From positions 3,320,928 to 3,384,927 of the forward strand of contig JAHBXH010000001.1 in assembly GCA_019636555.1 (NCBI GenBank): 64,000 nucleotides of DNA, read 5' to 3'. Within the stretch, counting starts at the first letter, position 1. Every line of letters begins with the position of its first letter. The translations under genes and the position numbers were made by a program. Positions 10,401 through 17,277 of this stretch are shown here, piece after piece. Origin of the DNA: Phycisphaeraceae bacterium (GTDB taxonomy: Bacteria; Planctomycetota; Phycisphaerae; Phycisphaerales; UBA1924). The notes beneath the pieces were generated by a model that was given only the letters and a program-made list of their open reading frames with translations, was not told the origin of the DNA and did not search any database.

Positions 10401-11306
10401 GCCGGGTGGGACGCTGTAGTTGTCTTTTCTTGTCTGCGCGAGCCAATCGGCGTCGCTCAAGGTCTGTCGGATCAGGGCGATCGCGCCCATTTCCGAACCC
10501 GGGTAACTCGGCCAGCGCTCGAGTTCCTGCGGGCTGAGCGAACCGGAACCGCCACCGGGTCCTCCGCCCCCAGCTCTCCCGCCGAGTTCGAAGGCGAGCG
10601 CGTGGAAGACATCGTCGCGGTAGATGGGCGGGCGCGATGCGCTCATTCCTTCGCCGGGCTTTTGCAGGCTCACGACCGCGCCGTGGCCTCGGAAGATCCC
10701 GCCCGGATTGGCGCGCACCGGCGCGGATTCATCGAAGTCATCGTCGCTGGTGTTGACGGAGAAGGGGCGACCCGAGCTTGGGTTGATGGGGACGAGTGCC
10801 GCGGCAACAAAGCCCTGATTGCGGAGCGACTCTGCCTCGCGCTCAGAAACTCCGTTGCCGTCGGTCGCGCGGCGCTGGGGCATCACCTTCGCGCTCCAGT
10901 GCGCGCCCGGCGCGTTCAGATCGGGAAGAGGCGTTGCAACTTCCACGTACGCGTCAATGAAACCGGGGTAGATGTGCAGCCCGGTGCAGTCGCGCACGAT
11001 CGGTCCGATCGGCGTCGGCGCGGCTTTGCCGCCGGCTTCGGGCGTGAGGATCGCGACGATTTTCCCATCGCGGACAACAAGCGTTGCGTGCTCGACGGTC
11101 TTGCCCGGAGCGACGTGGATTGTCGCGTTCGTGAAGGCCTGCCAGCCGAGATCGGTGCGGCGCATCCCGTTCGCCGGGCCGGCGAGCGGATTCCCCGGAT
11201 CGGGCGAGACGGCGTGCTGCGCGAGAGCGCCGGCGGCGCCGACCAAGCTCGAAACGATGCCGGCGGCGAGGAACGAAGAACGACGGATGAGACTGCGGAG
11301 GGTCAT
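7431..11306 (-). CDS. Exported tandem amidohydrolase-family protein
   Basis: Very large exported protein of 1291 residues with a signal peptide ending near ALAQH (residue 30). It holds two amidohydrolase-family regions. The first (about 45-520) has the fold's flanking motifs (CTGLHIYPGFIDAY, TEPAAILGVDKTLGTIENGK) but AYVE replaces HxH. A linker rich in charged residues and a beta-rich region (about 530-840) follow. The second (about 850-1240) is more intact, with GIIDCHSHTG, a later CHSYRQDE, the MHDVGVVVSYNSD segment and TINPAIQLGLEKRVGSLEPG. It is therefore the likely active half. The C terminus ends in a Gly-rich patch and CGCGLV. The gene is divergent from phosphofructokinase and upstream of a second degenerate amidohydrolase. 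Substrate unknown; a peptide-like amide is only a guess. Confidence 0.82.
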   Translation of the reverse strand: MTLRSLIRRSSFLAAGIVSSLVGAAGALAQHAVSPDPGNPLAGPANGMRRTDLGWQAFTNATIHVAPGKTVEHATLVVRDGKIVAILTPEAGGKAAPTPIGPIVRDCTGLHIYPGFIDAYVEVATPLPDLNAPGAHWSAKVMPQRRATDGNGVSEREAESLRNQGFVAAALVPINPSSGRPFSVNTSDDDFDESAPVRANPGGIFRGHGAVVSLQKPGEGMSASRPPIYRDDVFHALAFELGGRAGGGGPGGGSGSLSPQELERWPSYPGSEMGAIALIRQTLSDADWLAQTRKDNYSVPPGVLDSLIDRAQPLYFEVSDELEVVRAAKIAREFKRPAIIKGSGLEFRRLDDIAQRLAAAGDAPQIPLIVPLSYPKAPDVSTVGAAEAAGLREMMTWEQAPSNVRRLKDKGVRVALTSSDLRSRSQFRANLEKAMKYGLAPEAALAMLTTEPAAILGVDKTLGTIENGKAASFIVASGDLFALPPDEPEDKSADEKADKPDAGAPEPEKADGPARKRAGPGRADKPRAPKVEIREVYVDGIRTEVALAGASQLAGVWDVTLDKPMDGTISLTFNNTGELTITKTFTDQKDDKGNPKVTTSKGKNVAVEGRRVSYSFEHKPFDKEGVFSASAALAPDNQSMEGIALTTSGEPLKWRAVRKEENQEHAARKMPGLVGCFLLEEIDGKKGGGSLICIRKDGTVTLRMNNTVLKADDVSIKDGTIKYTCDMGKLADPSRDAPSDRLVKVEAKLEGDQLIGSMVVPDGSTHQWKGSRKPGDPEVLADLPDEIGYPFGAYERDDRAAFTGDAPVVVITNATVWTSGPQGILKDASVVLKGGKIDSVIAGGAAPIDGAIVIDAKGKHVTPGIIDCHSHTGISKGVNEGGQAVTSEVRIQDVTDPDSISWYRQLAGGVTAVNSLHGSANAIGGQTAVNKNRWGSTSADDLHFAGRDSFDDANPFAPGVKKSYPMPPGVKWALGENPRQVNGSSRNRYPQSRMGVEALIRDRLTAAREYEQSWRDWSAGKHGAGALPPRRDLELEALAEVLSGSRLVHCHSYRQDELLALAKICKEFNFKLGTWQHILEGYKVATDVRDNARGASAFSDWWNYKVEVQDAIAQGPILMHDVGVVVSYNSDSDEMARRLNLEAAKAVKYGNLSEEEALKFVTINPAIQLGLEKRVGSLEPGKEADVVIWSADPLSVSSHAERVFIDGREMFSLDMDAKLRKQNNENRQRIIQKLKKEPPARGGGGEGPKDSEMDDADAARERIMLDMLNRRGSLDSNMPGECGCGLVHAVQ

Positions 11307-11431
11307 GGTTCGAGTCTACGGGAAAAAGCGGTTGAGGTTGCTTCGCGGAGCGCGGGAGCGCGCGTTTGGGTCGTACTATCGCGCTCGCGAGTGAGCAACG
11401 AAAACCGGACACCTGTTCAGGAGTTTTGTGT

Positions 11432-12661
11432 ATGGCTGGAGCGAAGTTGTTGACGGGTAACGCGGTGGTCGGGCAATCGGGTGGGCCGACGGCGGTGATC
11501 AATCAGTCGCTGGTGGGTGTGGTCGAGGGTCTTCGATCCGGGCTGAAAGCGACGGGAAACGTCCAGAAGATTCTGGGGATGCGCCACGGCGTGAACGGGC
11601 TCACGAAGGGCGACCTGATCGACCTGACCGAAGTCGCGCAGGACAAACTCGAGCGCGTCGCGAACACACCGTCGGCGTCCTTGGGGAGCAGCCGCGACAA
11701 GCCGGACAAGGACTATTGCGCCAAGATTCTCAAGGCGTGCGAGCAGCACAACATCCGCTACTTCTTCTATGTCGGGGGCAACGACAGTTCGGACACGTGC
11801 CGCATCGTGAACGAACTGGCTCGTACCTCGGGCTACGAGCTGCGCTGCTTCCATGTTCCGAAGACGGTGGACAACGATCTTCCGGTGAACGATCACACAC
11901 CGGGGTTTCCGAGCGCGGCGCGCTTTGTCGCGATGGCGTTTGCCGCGGACAGCCTCGACAACCGGAGCCTTCCCGGCATCAAGATCAACGTGGTGATGGG
12001 AAGGCACGCGGGTTTTCTGACCGCGGCGAGCGCGCTGGCGCGTTCGATAGGCGGCGACCCGAATGACGGGCCGCACCTGATCTATCTTCCCGAGGTCCCG
12101 TTCGACACGGATCAGTTCATCGCGGATGTCGAGAAGGTGTACTCGAAAACCGGGCGCTGCCAGATCGCGGTCAGCGAAGGGATTCAAGATAAAAACGGGC
12201 AGGCGATCGGCGCGAAGCTGATCAAGGGCGGCCAGGTGGACAGCCACGGCAACGTGCAGCTTTCCGGTTCGGGCGCGCTCGGCGATCAGTTGTCTGATCT
12301 GGTCAAGAGCCGGATCAAGGGCAAAGACGGAAAGCCGCCTCGCGTGCGCGCGGACACGTTTGGGTATCTGCAGCGCTGCTGGCCGGATGCAAGCGTCGTG
12401 GACAAGCAGGAAGCGCGCGAAGCTGGGCGCGTGGCGGCGAAGGCTGCCGCGGCGGGTGAACTCGACGGCTCGATCGCGCTGATCCGCGCGCCAGGAAACC
12501 CCTACCGCTGCGAGTTCAAGCGGATCGAGCTGACTGATGTCGCGGCGAAAACCAAGCACATGCCCAAGGAGTTCATCCAGGGGACGAACGATGTGAGCCA
12601 GGCGTTTCTTGACTACGCCCGCCCGCTTGTGGGCCCCCTGCCGGTTTTCGACCGGATCTGA
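11432..12661 (+). CDS. 6-phosphofructokinase, probably pyrophosphate-dependent
   Basis: Glycolytic phosphofructokinase of 409 residues that phosphorylates fructose 6-phosphate. N-terminal GQSGGPTAVINQS binds the phosphoryl donor. Around residue 115 the donor-site motif is GGNDSSDT, where ATP enzymes have GGDGS. PKTVDNDLP and MGRHAGFLTAASAL are the substrate-side motifs. Asp in place of the second Gly, together with PKTVDND, points to the PPi-using type; Asn in place of the usual first Asp is less common. The ATG at 11432 is preceded by CAGGAG (11418-11423) at good spacing, which fixes the start over an upstream candidate at 11366. The promoter lies in the 125-base divergent spacer shared with the amidohydrolase. 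Confidence 0.9.
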   Translation: MAGAKLLTGNAVVGQSGGPTAVINQSLVGVVEGLRSGLKATGNVQKILGMRHGVNGLTKGDLIDLTEVAQDKLERVANTPSASLGSSRDKPDKDYCAKILKACEQHNIRYFFYVGGNDSSDTCRIVNELARTSGYELRCFHVPKTVDNDLPVNDHTPGFPSAARFVAMAFAADSLDNRSLPGIKINVVMGRHAGFLTAASALARSIGGDPNDGPHLIYLPEVPFDTDQFIADVEKVYSKTGRCQIAVSEGIQDKNGQAIGAKLIKGGQVDSHGNVQLSGSGALGDQLSDLVKSRIKGKDGKPPRVRADTFGYLQRCWPDASVVDKQEAREAGRVAAKAAAAGELDGSIALIRAPGNPYRCEFKRIELTDVAAKTKHMPKEFIQGTNDVSQAFLDYARPLVGPLPVFDRI

Positions 12662-12701
12662 TTCGCTCGGATTGCCCGCGGCATACGACGCGGCTACTCT
12701 A

Positions 12702-12718
12702 TTGAGACTCAGTCTCAA
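12702..12718. promoter_or_regulatory. Perfect 17-bp palindromic operator candidate (7-1-7, Fur-like)
   Basis: TTGAGACTCAGTCTCAA is a perfect inverted repeat around a single central C at 12710. Its TGAGACT-N-AGTCTCA core has the 7-1-7 geometry of Fur-family boxes (consensus TGATAATNATTATCA). It ends 11 bases before the ATG of a 57-residue membrane protein and just before a GGAG ribosome site, so a bound repressor would block transcription. Assignment to Fur or a relative is inference from geometry. Confidence 0.6.
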
Positions 12719-12729
12719 CGGAGCTCCGC

Positions 12730-12903
12730 ATGGCCGATTCGCGATCGGAAACTCAGAAGGAACCGCCGACCTCGCCGGGCAAGTCTGCATGGGTGGCTCG
12801 CTGGGGCAAGCGCGCGGGAGTCGTGGCATTCACGTTCTTCCTTGTGAAGGGGCTGGCTTGGCTGGTGGTGCCGGTCGCGCTGGCGGCGTGGTGGTCGCAG
12901 TAA
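12730..12903 (+). CDS. Small single-span membrane protein
   Basis: 57-residue protein beginning MADSRSETQKEPPTSPGK and ending in LAAWWSQ. A hydrophilic N terminus of about 25 residues, with basic residues at GKRAG, is followed by a hydrophobic stretch AFTFFLVKGLAWLVVPVALA that can form one membrane helix or a hairpin. The GGAG at 12721-12724 is a fitting ribosome site for this ATG. A perfect palindrome immediately upstream suggests dedicated regulation, possibly by metal. I do not recognise a family; small proteins of this type often modify a membrane enzyme or transporter, but no partner lies beside it. That it is real is supported by the leader more than by its length. Confidence 0.6.
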   Translation: MADSRSETQKEPPTSPGKSAWVARWGKRAGVVAFTFFLVKGLAWLVVPVALAAWWSQ

Positions 12904-12958
12904 CGCCGAGGTCGCGGCAGAAGAATTGACCAGGCAAAGAGATTGACGCGGCAAGAAA

Positions 12959-12987
12959 AAGCGCCGCGGCGGTTTCGCGCGGCGCTT
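12959..12987 (-). terminator. Rho-independent terminator of the DUF1579 gene
   Basis: A perfect 10-bp stem, AAGCGCCGCG pairing with CGCGGCGCTT, around a 9-base loop. Read on the minus strand it is followed by TTTTTC, the expected tract. It lies about 190 bases beyond the stop of the minus-strand gene at 13175-13921. Confidence 0.7.
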
Positions 12988-13092
12988 CACTCCCCTTCGA
13001 TTATTCCGCTGGCACTCTCCGCGCTGATCACACGAATTCCGATTCGAATCCTGCTTTCGACAGCGGGCATAAGGGATTGCAGAAAACCCCTC

Positions 13093-13135
13093 CGGCCGCT
13101 GAAGCGGCCGCCTCCCCCTTTGGCAAAGGGGGAGG
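13093..13135. repeat. Double-hairpin REP-like element
   Basis: Two adjoining perfect inverted repeats: 13093-13110 (CGGCCGCT, GA loop, AGCGGCCG) and 13111-13135 (CCTCCCCCTTT, GGC loop, AAAGGGGGAGG). Similar CCTCCCCC/GGGGGAGG pairs are common dispersed intergenic repeats in bacteria. This is the only copy I see in the window. It lies between a minus-strand gene and its terminator, so it would be transcribed. Confidence 0.7.
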
Positions 13136-13174
13136 ACCAAGCCGACGCCGCGAAGAAAGCAAGTTGACCGCGTG

Positions 13175-13921
13175 CTACTTGCTCGGTTCGCCACCTGCGG
13201 GCTTCATGGTGGCGGCCTTGCCCTTGCGCGTGTAGGTGAGTTCCATCATCTTGTTTTCCTTGCCGTCCTTCCCGGTCTCGAAGAACTCAGAGACGTACAG
13301 GTCGGGGGACTTGAACGTCGTCACTTCGCGAGTCGCCTTCTTCTCGCCGTCGGGCTCGACGAATGTTCCCGTGAACGTGAACACCTTGCCGTCGCTCGAC
13401 GCGTTGCCGGTCGAATACCACACGCCGGTGCTCATGTTGTCCACCCATGCCGCCTCGTTCTGCTTGGTGTTGTTGTTGTATCCGAGGATGAGGCGGCCTT
13501 CGAAGGGCTGCCCCATCATCTCGCTCTCGTAGGTCATGAAGACGAAGCGGCCGCCGAATTCCGACTTGGCGGTCGCGGTACCGGTCGTTTCCTCGGCCGG
13601 CGCGCCGGGCGCCATCCACATCTTTGCCTTCACGTCCCAGTCGCCGACGTACTGGAGGAGAGTCTTGTGATGCTCGCCCGGCATCATCGACTTCATCATC
13701 TCTTCCATTTGCTTGGGGTCCATTCCCCCCATCATGTCGGCGGCTTTTTTCTGGCCATCCTTCGCGGCATCCTGCGCCTGCTGCCAGCCTTGCTTCGCGG
13801 CGTCCTTGGTCTGATCCATGGTCTTCTGCGCCGGATTCTGCGGCTCATCGGCGAAGGCGACGGGAGCGGCCGCGAGGCACAGCCCTGCGAACACGACGAA
13901 CAGATTTGATTTGCGTTTCAC
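13175..13921 (-). CDS. Exported DUF1579 family protein
   Basis: 248-residue exported protein. A clear signal peptide (MKRKSNLFVVFAGLCLAAA, cut near AFADE) is followed by a charged helical linker with repeated DAAK/QKKA pieces and a Met-rich segment (residues about 60-85). The C-terminal beta-barrel domain has the DUF1579 signatures: GEHHKTLLQYVGDWDVKAKM near residue 85, GGRFVFMTY, GYNNNTKQNEAAWVDNMSTG and the final ELTYTRKGK. Members are usually exported and of unknown function. The gene stands alone, with an AT-rich upstream region holding an inverted repeat (14069-14089) and a terminator at 12959-12987. Confidence 0.85.
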   Translation of the reverse strand: MKRKSNLFVVFAGLCLAAAPVAFADEPQNPAQKTMDQTKDAAKQGWQQAQDAAKDGQKKAADMMGGMDPKQMEEMMKSMMPGEHHKTLLQYVGDWDVKAKMWMAPGAPAEETTGTATAKSEFGGRFVFMTYESEMMGQPFEGRLILGYNNNTKQNEAAWVDNMSTGVWYSTGNASSDGKVFTFTGTFVEPDGEKKATREVTTFKSPDLYVSEFFETGKDGKENKMMELTYTRKGKAATMKPAGGEPSK

Positions 13922-14068
13922 GATTCGTTTCTCCGAGCAATTCCAGATGGAGCGTGATTACCTTGGCCCACCCGCTGCACGCTTTGCGGTCCGCAACGCA
14001 CACAAAGCCGGGCGCCACGGTATAGTCTATCCGGTTTTTGGACGGGATCGGAAAATTTTAGGTATTTC

Positions 14069-14089
14069 TTCGTAAAACGCTATTACGAA
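14069..14089. promoter_or_regulatory. AT-rich inverted repeat upstream of the DUF1579 gene
   Basis: TTCGTAA, a 7-base spacer, then TTACGAA, in the most AT-rich stretch nearby (about 14050-14100). On the minus strand it is followed by ACCTAAAATTTT, a possible -10 region. It could be an operator for the DUF1579 gene or the 3' hairpin of the upstream ribBA gene; the lack of a T-run argues against a terminator. Confidence 0.35.
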
Positions 14090-14116
14090 AGATTTTATCG
14101 TCGAGCGATGGGCCGC

Positions 14117-15271
14117 TCACTGCCCCGCCGCGATGCGTTCCACGATCTCGAGGCCGAAGGCATCGAGCCCGGGGAGGTCGCGGGCGGAATTGGTGATGAG
14201 CCGGAGTTTGGAGAGACCAAGATCGCGGAGGATCTGGCCACCGACGCCGAAATCGCGCTGGGTGCGCGAGGCGTCGCCTGCGGTTGAGGCGACGCGCGGC
14301 ACTCCGCTGCTTCGCGGCGCCTGCAAGAGTGCTTCCAAATCGTCTTCGGGTTCATCGGGCATCTGCGTGCGGAGATAGACGACGGCGCCGCGCCCTTCCG
14401 CGGCGATCTTCTTCAGTGAATCACGGAGCACATCGCCGCTGGATTGCATGGATCCATTTATCTCCGCGAAAACATCGCCGAGCAGATGGCGACGGTGCAT
14501 GCGCACGAGTGTCGGCTCGTTCGATGGAACGCGACCGACGCCGCCGAGCGCGAGAACGAGATGGGGCAGCGGATCGACGGCGGATTCGTACGCGATCGCA
14601 TCGAACTCGCCGAAGGCGGTCTTGAGCGTGCGGATCGGGCCGAGGCGTTTGATGAGGCTGCCGTCGCCGAGACGGTGGGCGATGAGCTGCGCGACGCTGC
14701 ACATCTTGAGTTTGTGCTTTTTGCAGAAGACTTCGAGATCGGGGACGCGGGCCATTTCGCCGTCGTCTTTCATGATCTCGATGATTGCCGCGGCGGGGTA
14801 CAAACCGGCCATGCGGCAGAGATCGACGCTGCCCTCGGTCTGGCCGGTGCGGACGAGCACGCCGCCGTCGCGTGAGCGGAGCGGATTGATGTGACCGGGG
14901 CGGACAAAATCTTCGGGCGTGGTGCGCGGATCGATCATCATCTGGATGCAGCGGGCGCGCTCGCGCGCGGAGACGCCGGTGGTGAAGCCGTGCTTGGGGT
15001 GTCCGTCGATGGAGACCGTGAAGGCCGTGCCGCGGCTGGAGGTGTTGAGCGGTCCCTGGGCGTGCAGATCGAGGCGATCGCAATCGGCTTCGGTGAGCGA
15101 GAGGCAGAGGTAGCCCCGGGCCGACGTGAGCATGAAGGTGATGGCTTCGGGGGTGGCGAACTGGGCGGGGAGGACAAGATCGCCCTCGTTTTCGCGGTCT
15201 TCATCGTCGGTGAGGACGATCATGCGGCCGGCGCGGAGGTCATCGAGGATTTCGGAGATGGGGGAGAACAC
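14117..15271 (-). CDS. ribB: Dihydroxybutanone-phosphate synthase with degenerate RibA domain
   Basis: 385-residue RibBA-type riboflavin protein. Residues 1-205 are the RibB domain, which makes 3,4-dihydroxy-2-butanone 4-phosphate from ribulose 5-phosphate: DDEDRENEGDLV, TTGVSARERA and VRPGHINPL are present. The usual GHTE reads GQTEGSVDL here. The C-terminal half aligns to GTP cyclohydrolase II (PTLVRMHRRHLLGDVF..., LGLSKLRLITNSARD). However, the three zinc cysteines (normally in SECLTGD and RCDCG) are absent, as RRHLLGD and EINGS, so that activity is probably lost. The GTG at 15271 gives the conserved MFSPISEILDDLRAGRM start. The leader contains a triple CAACACGGAG repeat; I see no FMN riboswitch. 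Confidence 0.85.
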   Translation of the reverse strand: MFSPISEILDDLRAGRMIVLTDDEDRENEGDLVLPAQFATPEAITFMLTSARGYLCLSLTEADCDRLDLHAQGPLNTSSRGTAFTVSIDGHPKHGFTTGVSARERARCIQMMIDPRTTPEDFVRPGHINPLRSRDGGVLVRTGQTEGSVDLCRMAGLYPAAAIIEIMKDDGEMARVPDLEVFCKKHKLKMCSVAQLIAHRLGDGSLIKRLGPIRTLKTAFGEFDAIAYESAVDPLPHLVLALGGVGRVPSNEPTLVRMHRRHLLGDVFAEINGSMQSSGDVLRDSLKKIAAEGRGAVVYLRTQMPDEPEDDLEALLQAPRSSGVPRVASTAGDASRTQRDFGVGGQILRDLGLSKLRLITNSARDLPGLDAFGLEIVERIAAGQ

Positions 15272-15312
15272 GAGACTACATTGTTCGCGTGCTGAGGTGG
15301 GAAAAAGCAGCT

Positions 15313-15348
15313 CAACACGGAGCAACACGGAGCAACACGGAGAAAGGC
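15313..15348. repeat. Triple 10-bp tandem repeat, single arm of the CACAGAG family
   Basis: CAACACGGAG occurs three times without interruption at 15313-15342, followed by AAAGGC as in the left arms elsewhere. No complementary right arm is visible before the next gene at 15412. It lies in the divergent spacer upstream of ribBA. Confidence 0.75.
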
Positions 15349-15411
15349 AAAAGGCCGAGAAAGACTTGGAAACTGGCGAAAGACGGAGCGAGTAATTCCG
15401 AGTAAGGCTCT

Positions 15412-16215
15412 ATGCCCGACGCACTCTCCATGGTTCTGCGCGTCGCCACGAGCCCGATCTGGCTGCTCTGGCGTGGGTATTTGCTGCTCTGGTGGGCCTT
15501 TGACGACTCGTCGGAACGGGCGGCGGCACGCCTGAGCGCGAAGACGACCTCTGCGGCGTACATCCCGCCTCCAAAGTTCGTCGATGGCGAAGACAGCGCG
15601 GAAGCCGCGAACAGGAAAGACGCAAGGGTTTCGAAAGCCGCCAAGAAAACAGCGGTCCCTTTGCCACCCCCGATGCCCGTGCCGAGCGGGATGCTGAAGG
15701 GTGCGTTCATCGGAACGCTGGGCTTGTGCTCCTTCTTTGCGATTCTCACGGGCGGACTAGCGGCGTCGGATGCGCTCTCGGGCCCGCGGGCCACGATGCT
15801 GTGGGCGTGGGGATGCGCGGTCGCGGCGTGCTCGAGCGTGCTCCTCGTGCGCAGCGTGGCGCGGAAGCGCTGGGAGAGGCCGAAGGGGCCGGTCGGCAGA
15901 ATGAAGGATGCGTGCGTCGGAATGGCGAAAGGCGCGTGCGCGAGCGTGCGGGAACGGGTGGCATCCATTGGTTCGATGGGCGGATCGTTGGGAAAGAAAG
16001 ACATTCCGCAGGCTCCGGCCGAGCAGCCTGCAGCGCAAGCGACACCGGAGAGTGCGTACGGGGCCGCGGCATTCCGCAGCGCCGTCAAGAACTTGGTGCC
16101 TGCGGTCGCGCGAGGGGCGCGAGGTGTTCTCCACCCCTTGCGCGATCGCGCTTCGAAGGGGTTTGCCTGGGCGGCGGAGAAGAGCCGGGTGGATCAAAGC
16201 TCGAAGGCGGCGTAA
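15412..16215 (+). CDS. Hypothetical membrane protein
   Basis: 267-residue protein I do not recognise. The N terminus has a Trp/Leu-rich stretch (PIWLLWRGYLLLWWAF, residues 14-29) that may lie in or along the membrane. An Ala/Lys/Pro-rich linker follows. Two clear hydrophobic segments occupy about residues 95-117 (FIGTLGLCSFFAILTGGLAA) and 124-146. The C-terminal 120 residues are basic and Ala-rich, with no cysteine or His clusters. The topology suggests an inner-membrane protein with a cytoplasmic basic tail. The ATG at 15412 has only a weak upstream GAG. It starts a run of four co-directional genes separated from one another by repeat elements. Confidence 0.6.
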   Translation: MPDALSMVLRVATSPIWLLWRGYLLLWWAFDDSSERAAARLSAKTTSAAYIPPPKFVDGEDSAEAANRKDARVSKAAKKTAVPLPPPMPVPSGMLKGAFIGTLGLCSFFAILTGGLAASDALSGPRATMLWAWGCAVAACSSVLLVRSVARKRWERPKGPVGRMKDACVGMAKGACASVRERVASIGSMGGSLGKKDIPQAPAEQPAAQATPESAYGAAAFRSAVKNLVPAVARGARGVLHPLRDRASKGFAWAAEKSRVDQSSKAA

Positions 16216-16224
16216 GCAAGAGAT

Positions 16225-16357
16225 TTCACCACAGAGAACACAGAGAACGCAGAGAAAGGCAGAAAGAGAGTTTGGCGGCCGGAGCCGTCGTCGTGCACTG
16301 CACTTCGATTCATAACTCTCTGTCTTTCTCAGTGCTCTCTGTGTGCTCCGTGGTGAA
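16225..16357. repeat. Intergenic inverted repeat of CACAGAG type
   Basis: Left arm from 16225: TTCACCACAGAGAACACAGA followed by GAACGCAGAGAAAGGC, i.e. 9-bp units. Right arm, about 16318-16357, is CTCTGTCTTTCTC, then GTGCTCTCTGTGTGCTCCGT before GGTGAATTC. The interior is about 55 bases. It begins 10 bases after the stop of the upstream gene and ends 28 bases before the next start, so it fills the spacer. Confidence 0.82.
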
Positions 16358-16384
16358 TTCATTTCTCCCCAGCTACCGTGCGGC

Positions 16385-17071
16385 ATGGACATGACCGCCG
16401 AGCGCTGGGCGTTTCTTTCGAACTACATGCGAGAGGTGTTTGCGCGAGAAGATGCGCCTCTGGGCGCGGTGATGTCGCGCGCGGAGAAGGCGGGCGTGCC
16501 GCGGATCGAGGTGAGCCCGGAGACGGGGAAGTTTCTGGAGGTGATCGCGTCGATGGCGGGAAAGAGTGGCCGAGCGAAACTGGCGCTCGAGTTCGGGACG
16601 CTGGCGGGGTATTCGAGTGTCTGGATCGCGCGCGGGATGGCGGAGGGCGGGAAGCTGATCACGATCGAGATGAGCACGGTGCACGCGGAGCAGGCGGCGG
16701 AGACGTTCCGGCAGTGCGGGCTCTCGGAGCGGATCTCGATCCGTCAGGGGCGCGTGCTGGAGGTGCTGCCCAAAATTGAAAAAGAGATCGCAAAGGAAAT
16801 CGGGAACGAGAGCGTGGATCTGGTGTTCATCGATGCGCTCAAGAGCGAGTATCCGCAGTATCTGGAGGCGGCGCTGCCGCTGGTGAGGCCGGGCGGTGTG
16901 ATCCTGTTCGACAACGCGCTGGCAAGCCGGTGGACGATGGACATGGAGCCCGGGAAGGACGCGGATCGGGACACGATGGATGCGCTCAATCGGAAGATGG
17001 GCGCGGACCCGAGGCTGATCGCGTGCTGCGTGCCGATCGGGAACGGGGTGGCGATGGTGAGGAAGAAGTGA
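16385..17071 (+). CDS. SAM-dependent O-methyltransferase
   Basis: 228-residue methyltransferase of the caffeoyl-CoA/catechol O-methyltransferase type (COG4122 family). Motif I is LEFGTLAGYSSVWIARGM near residue 70. The acidic residue that holds the ribose follows in LITIEMS. The metal-binding pair is in VFIDALKSEYPQYL and VILFDNALASR near residues 150-180, as expected for cation-dependent members. The normal family length is about 220. The physiological acceptor is unknown. The ATG at 16385 begins the conserved helical lead-in. A shorter start at 16391 is possible. Upstream in-frame sequence belongs to the intergenic repeat and should not be counted. Confidence 0.87.
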   Translation: MDMTAERWAFLSNYMREVFAREDAPLGAVMSRAEKAGVPRIEVSPETGKFLEVIASMAGKSGRAKLALEFGTLAGYSSVWIARGMAEGGKLITIEMSTVHAEQAAETFRQCGLSERISIRQGRVLEVLPKIEKEIAKEIGNESVDLVFIDALKSEYPQYLEAALPLVRPGGVILFDNALASRWTMDMEPGKDADRDTMDALNRKMGADPRLIACCVPIGNGVAMVRKK

Positions 17072-17082
17072 GGGCGAAGAGA

Positions 17083-17254
17083 TTCACCACAGAGGACACA
17101 GAGAACACAGAGAACACAGAGAAAAGCAATGAAGGGGAGGGGGAGGGAATTTCTCGGCCAGTGATGCCCACCTGCATTCGCAAATGACTCCCTCTTGCTT
17201 CCCGTCCCATTCTCTCCCGTTTTTCTCCGTGCTCTCTGTGTCCTCCGTGGTGAA
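17083..17254. repeat. Intergenic inverted repeat of CACAGAG type
   Basis: Left arm from 17083: TTCACCACAGAGGACACAGA with further GAACACAGA units to about 17125. Right arm ends TTTTCTCCGTGCTCTCTGTG, then TCCTCCGTGGTGAA at 17254. The interior is purine-rich then pyrimidine-rich (GGGGAGGGGGAGGG, later TCCCTCTTGCTTCCC), so the arms may extend inward. It fills the spacer between the O-methyltransferase and the AhpD-like gene. Confidence 0.82.
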
Positions 17255-17277
17255 ATCTCCTCCCCGTACGATCGGGC

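Noticed and set aside
12643..12657. Hairpin CCGGT-TTTCG-ACCGG at the end of the phosphofructokinase gene as a terminator
   Set aside because: The stem is only 5 bp, lies within the coding end and is not followed by T residues.
15272..15411. FMN riboswitch in the leader of the ribBA gene
   Set aside because: I see none of the conserved RFN blocks; the leader is short and filled with the CAACACGGAG triple.
16343..16384. Longer N terminus for the O-methyltransferase
   Set aside because: The extra codons come from the right arm of the intergenic repeat and lack a ribosome site.
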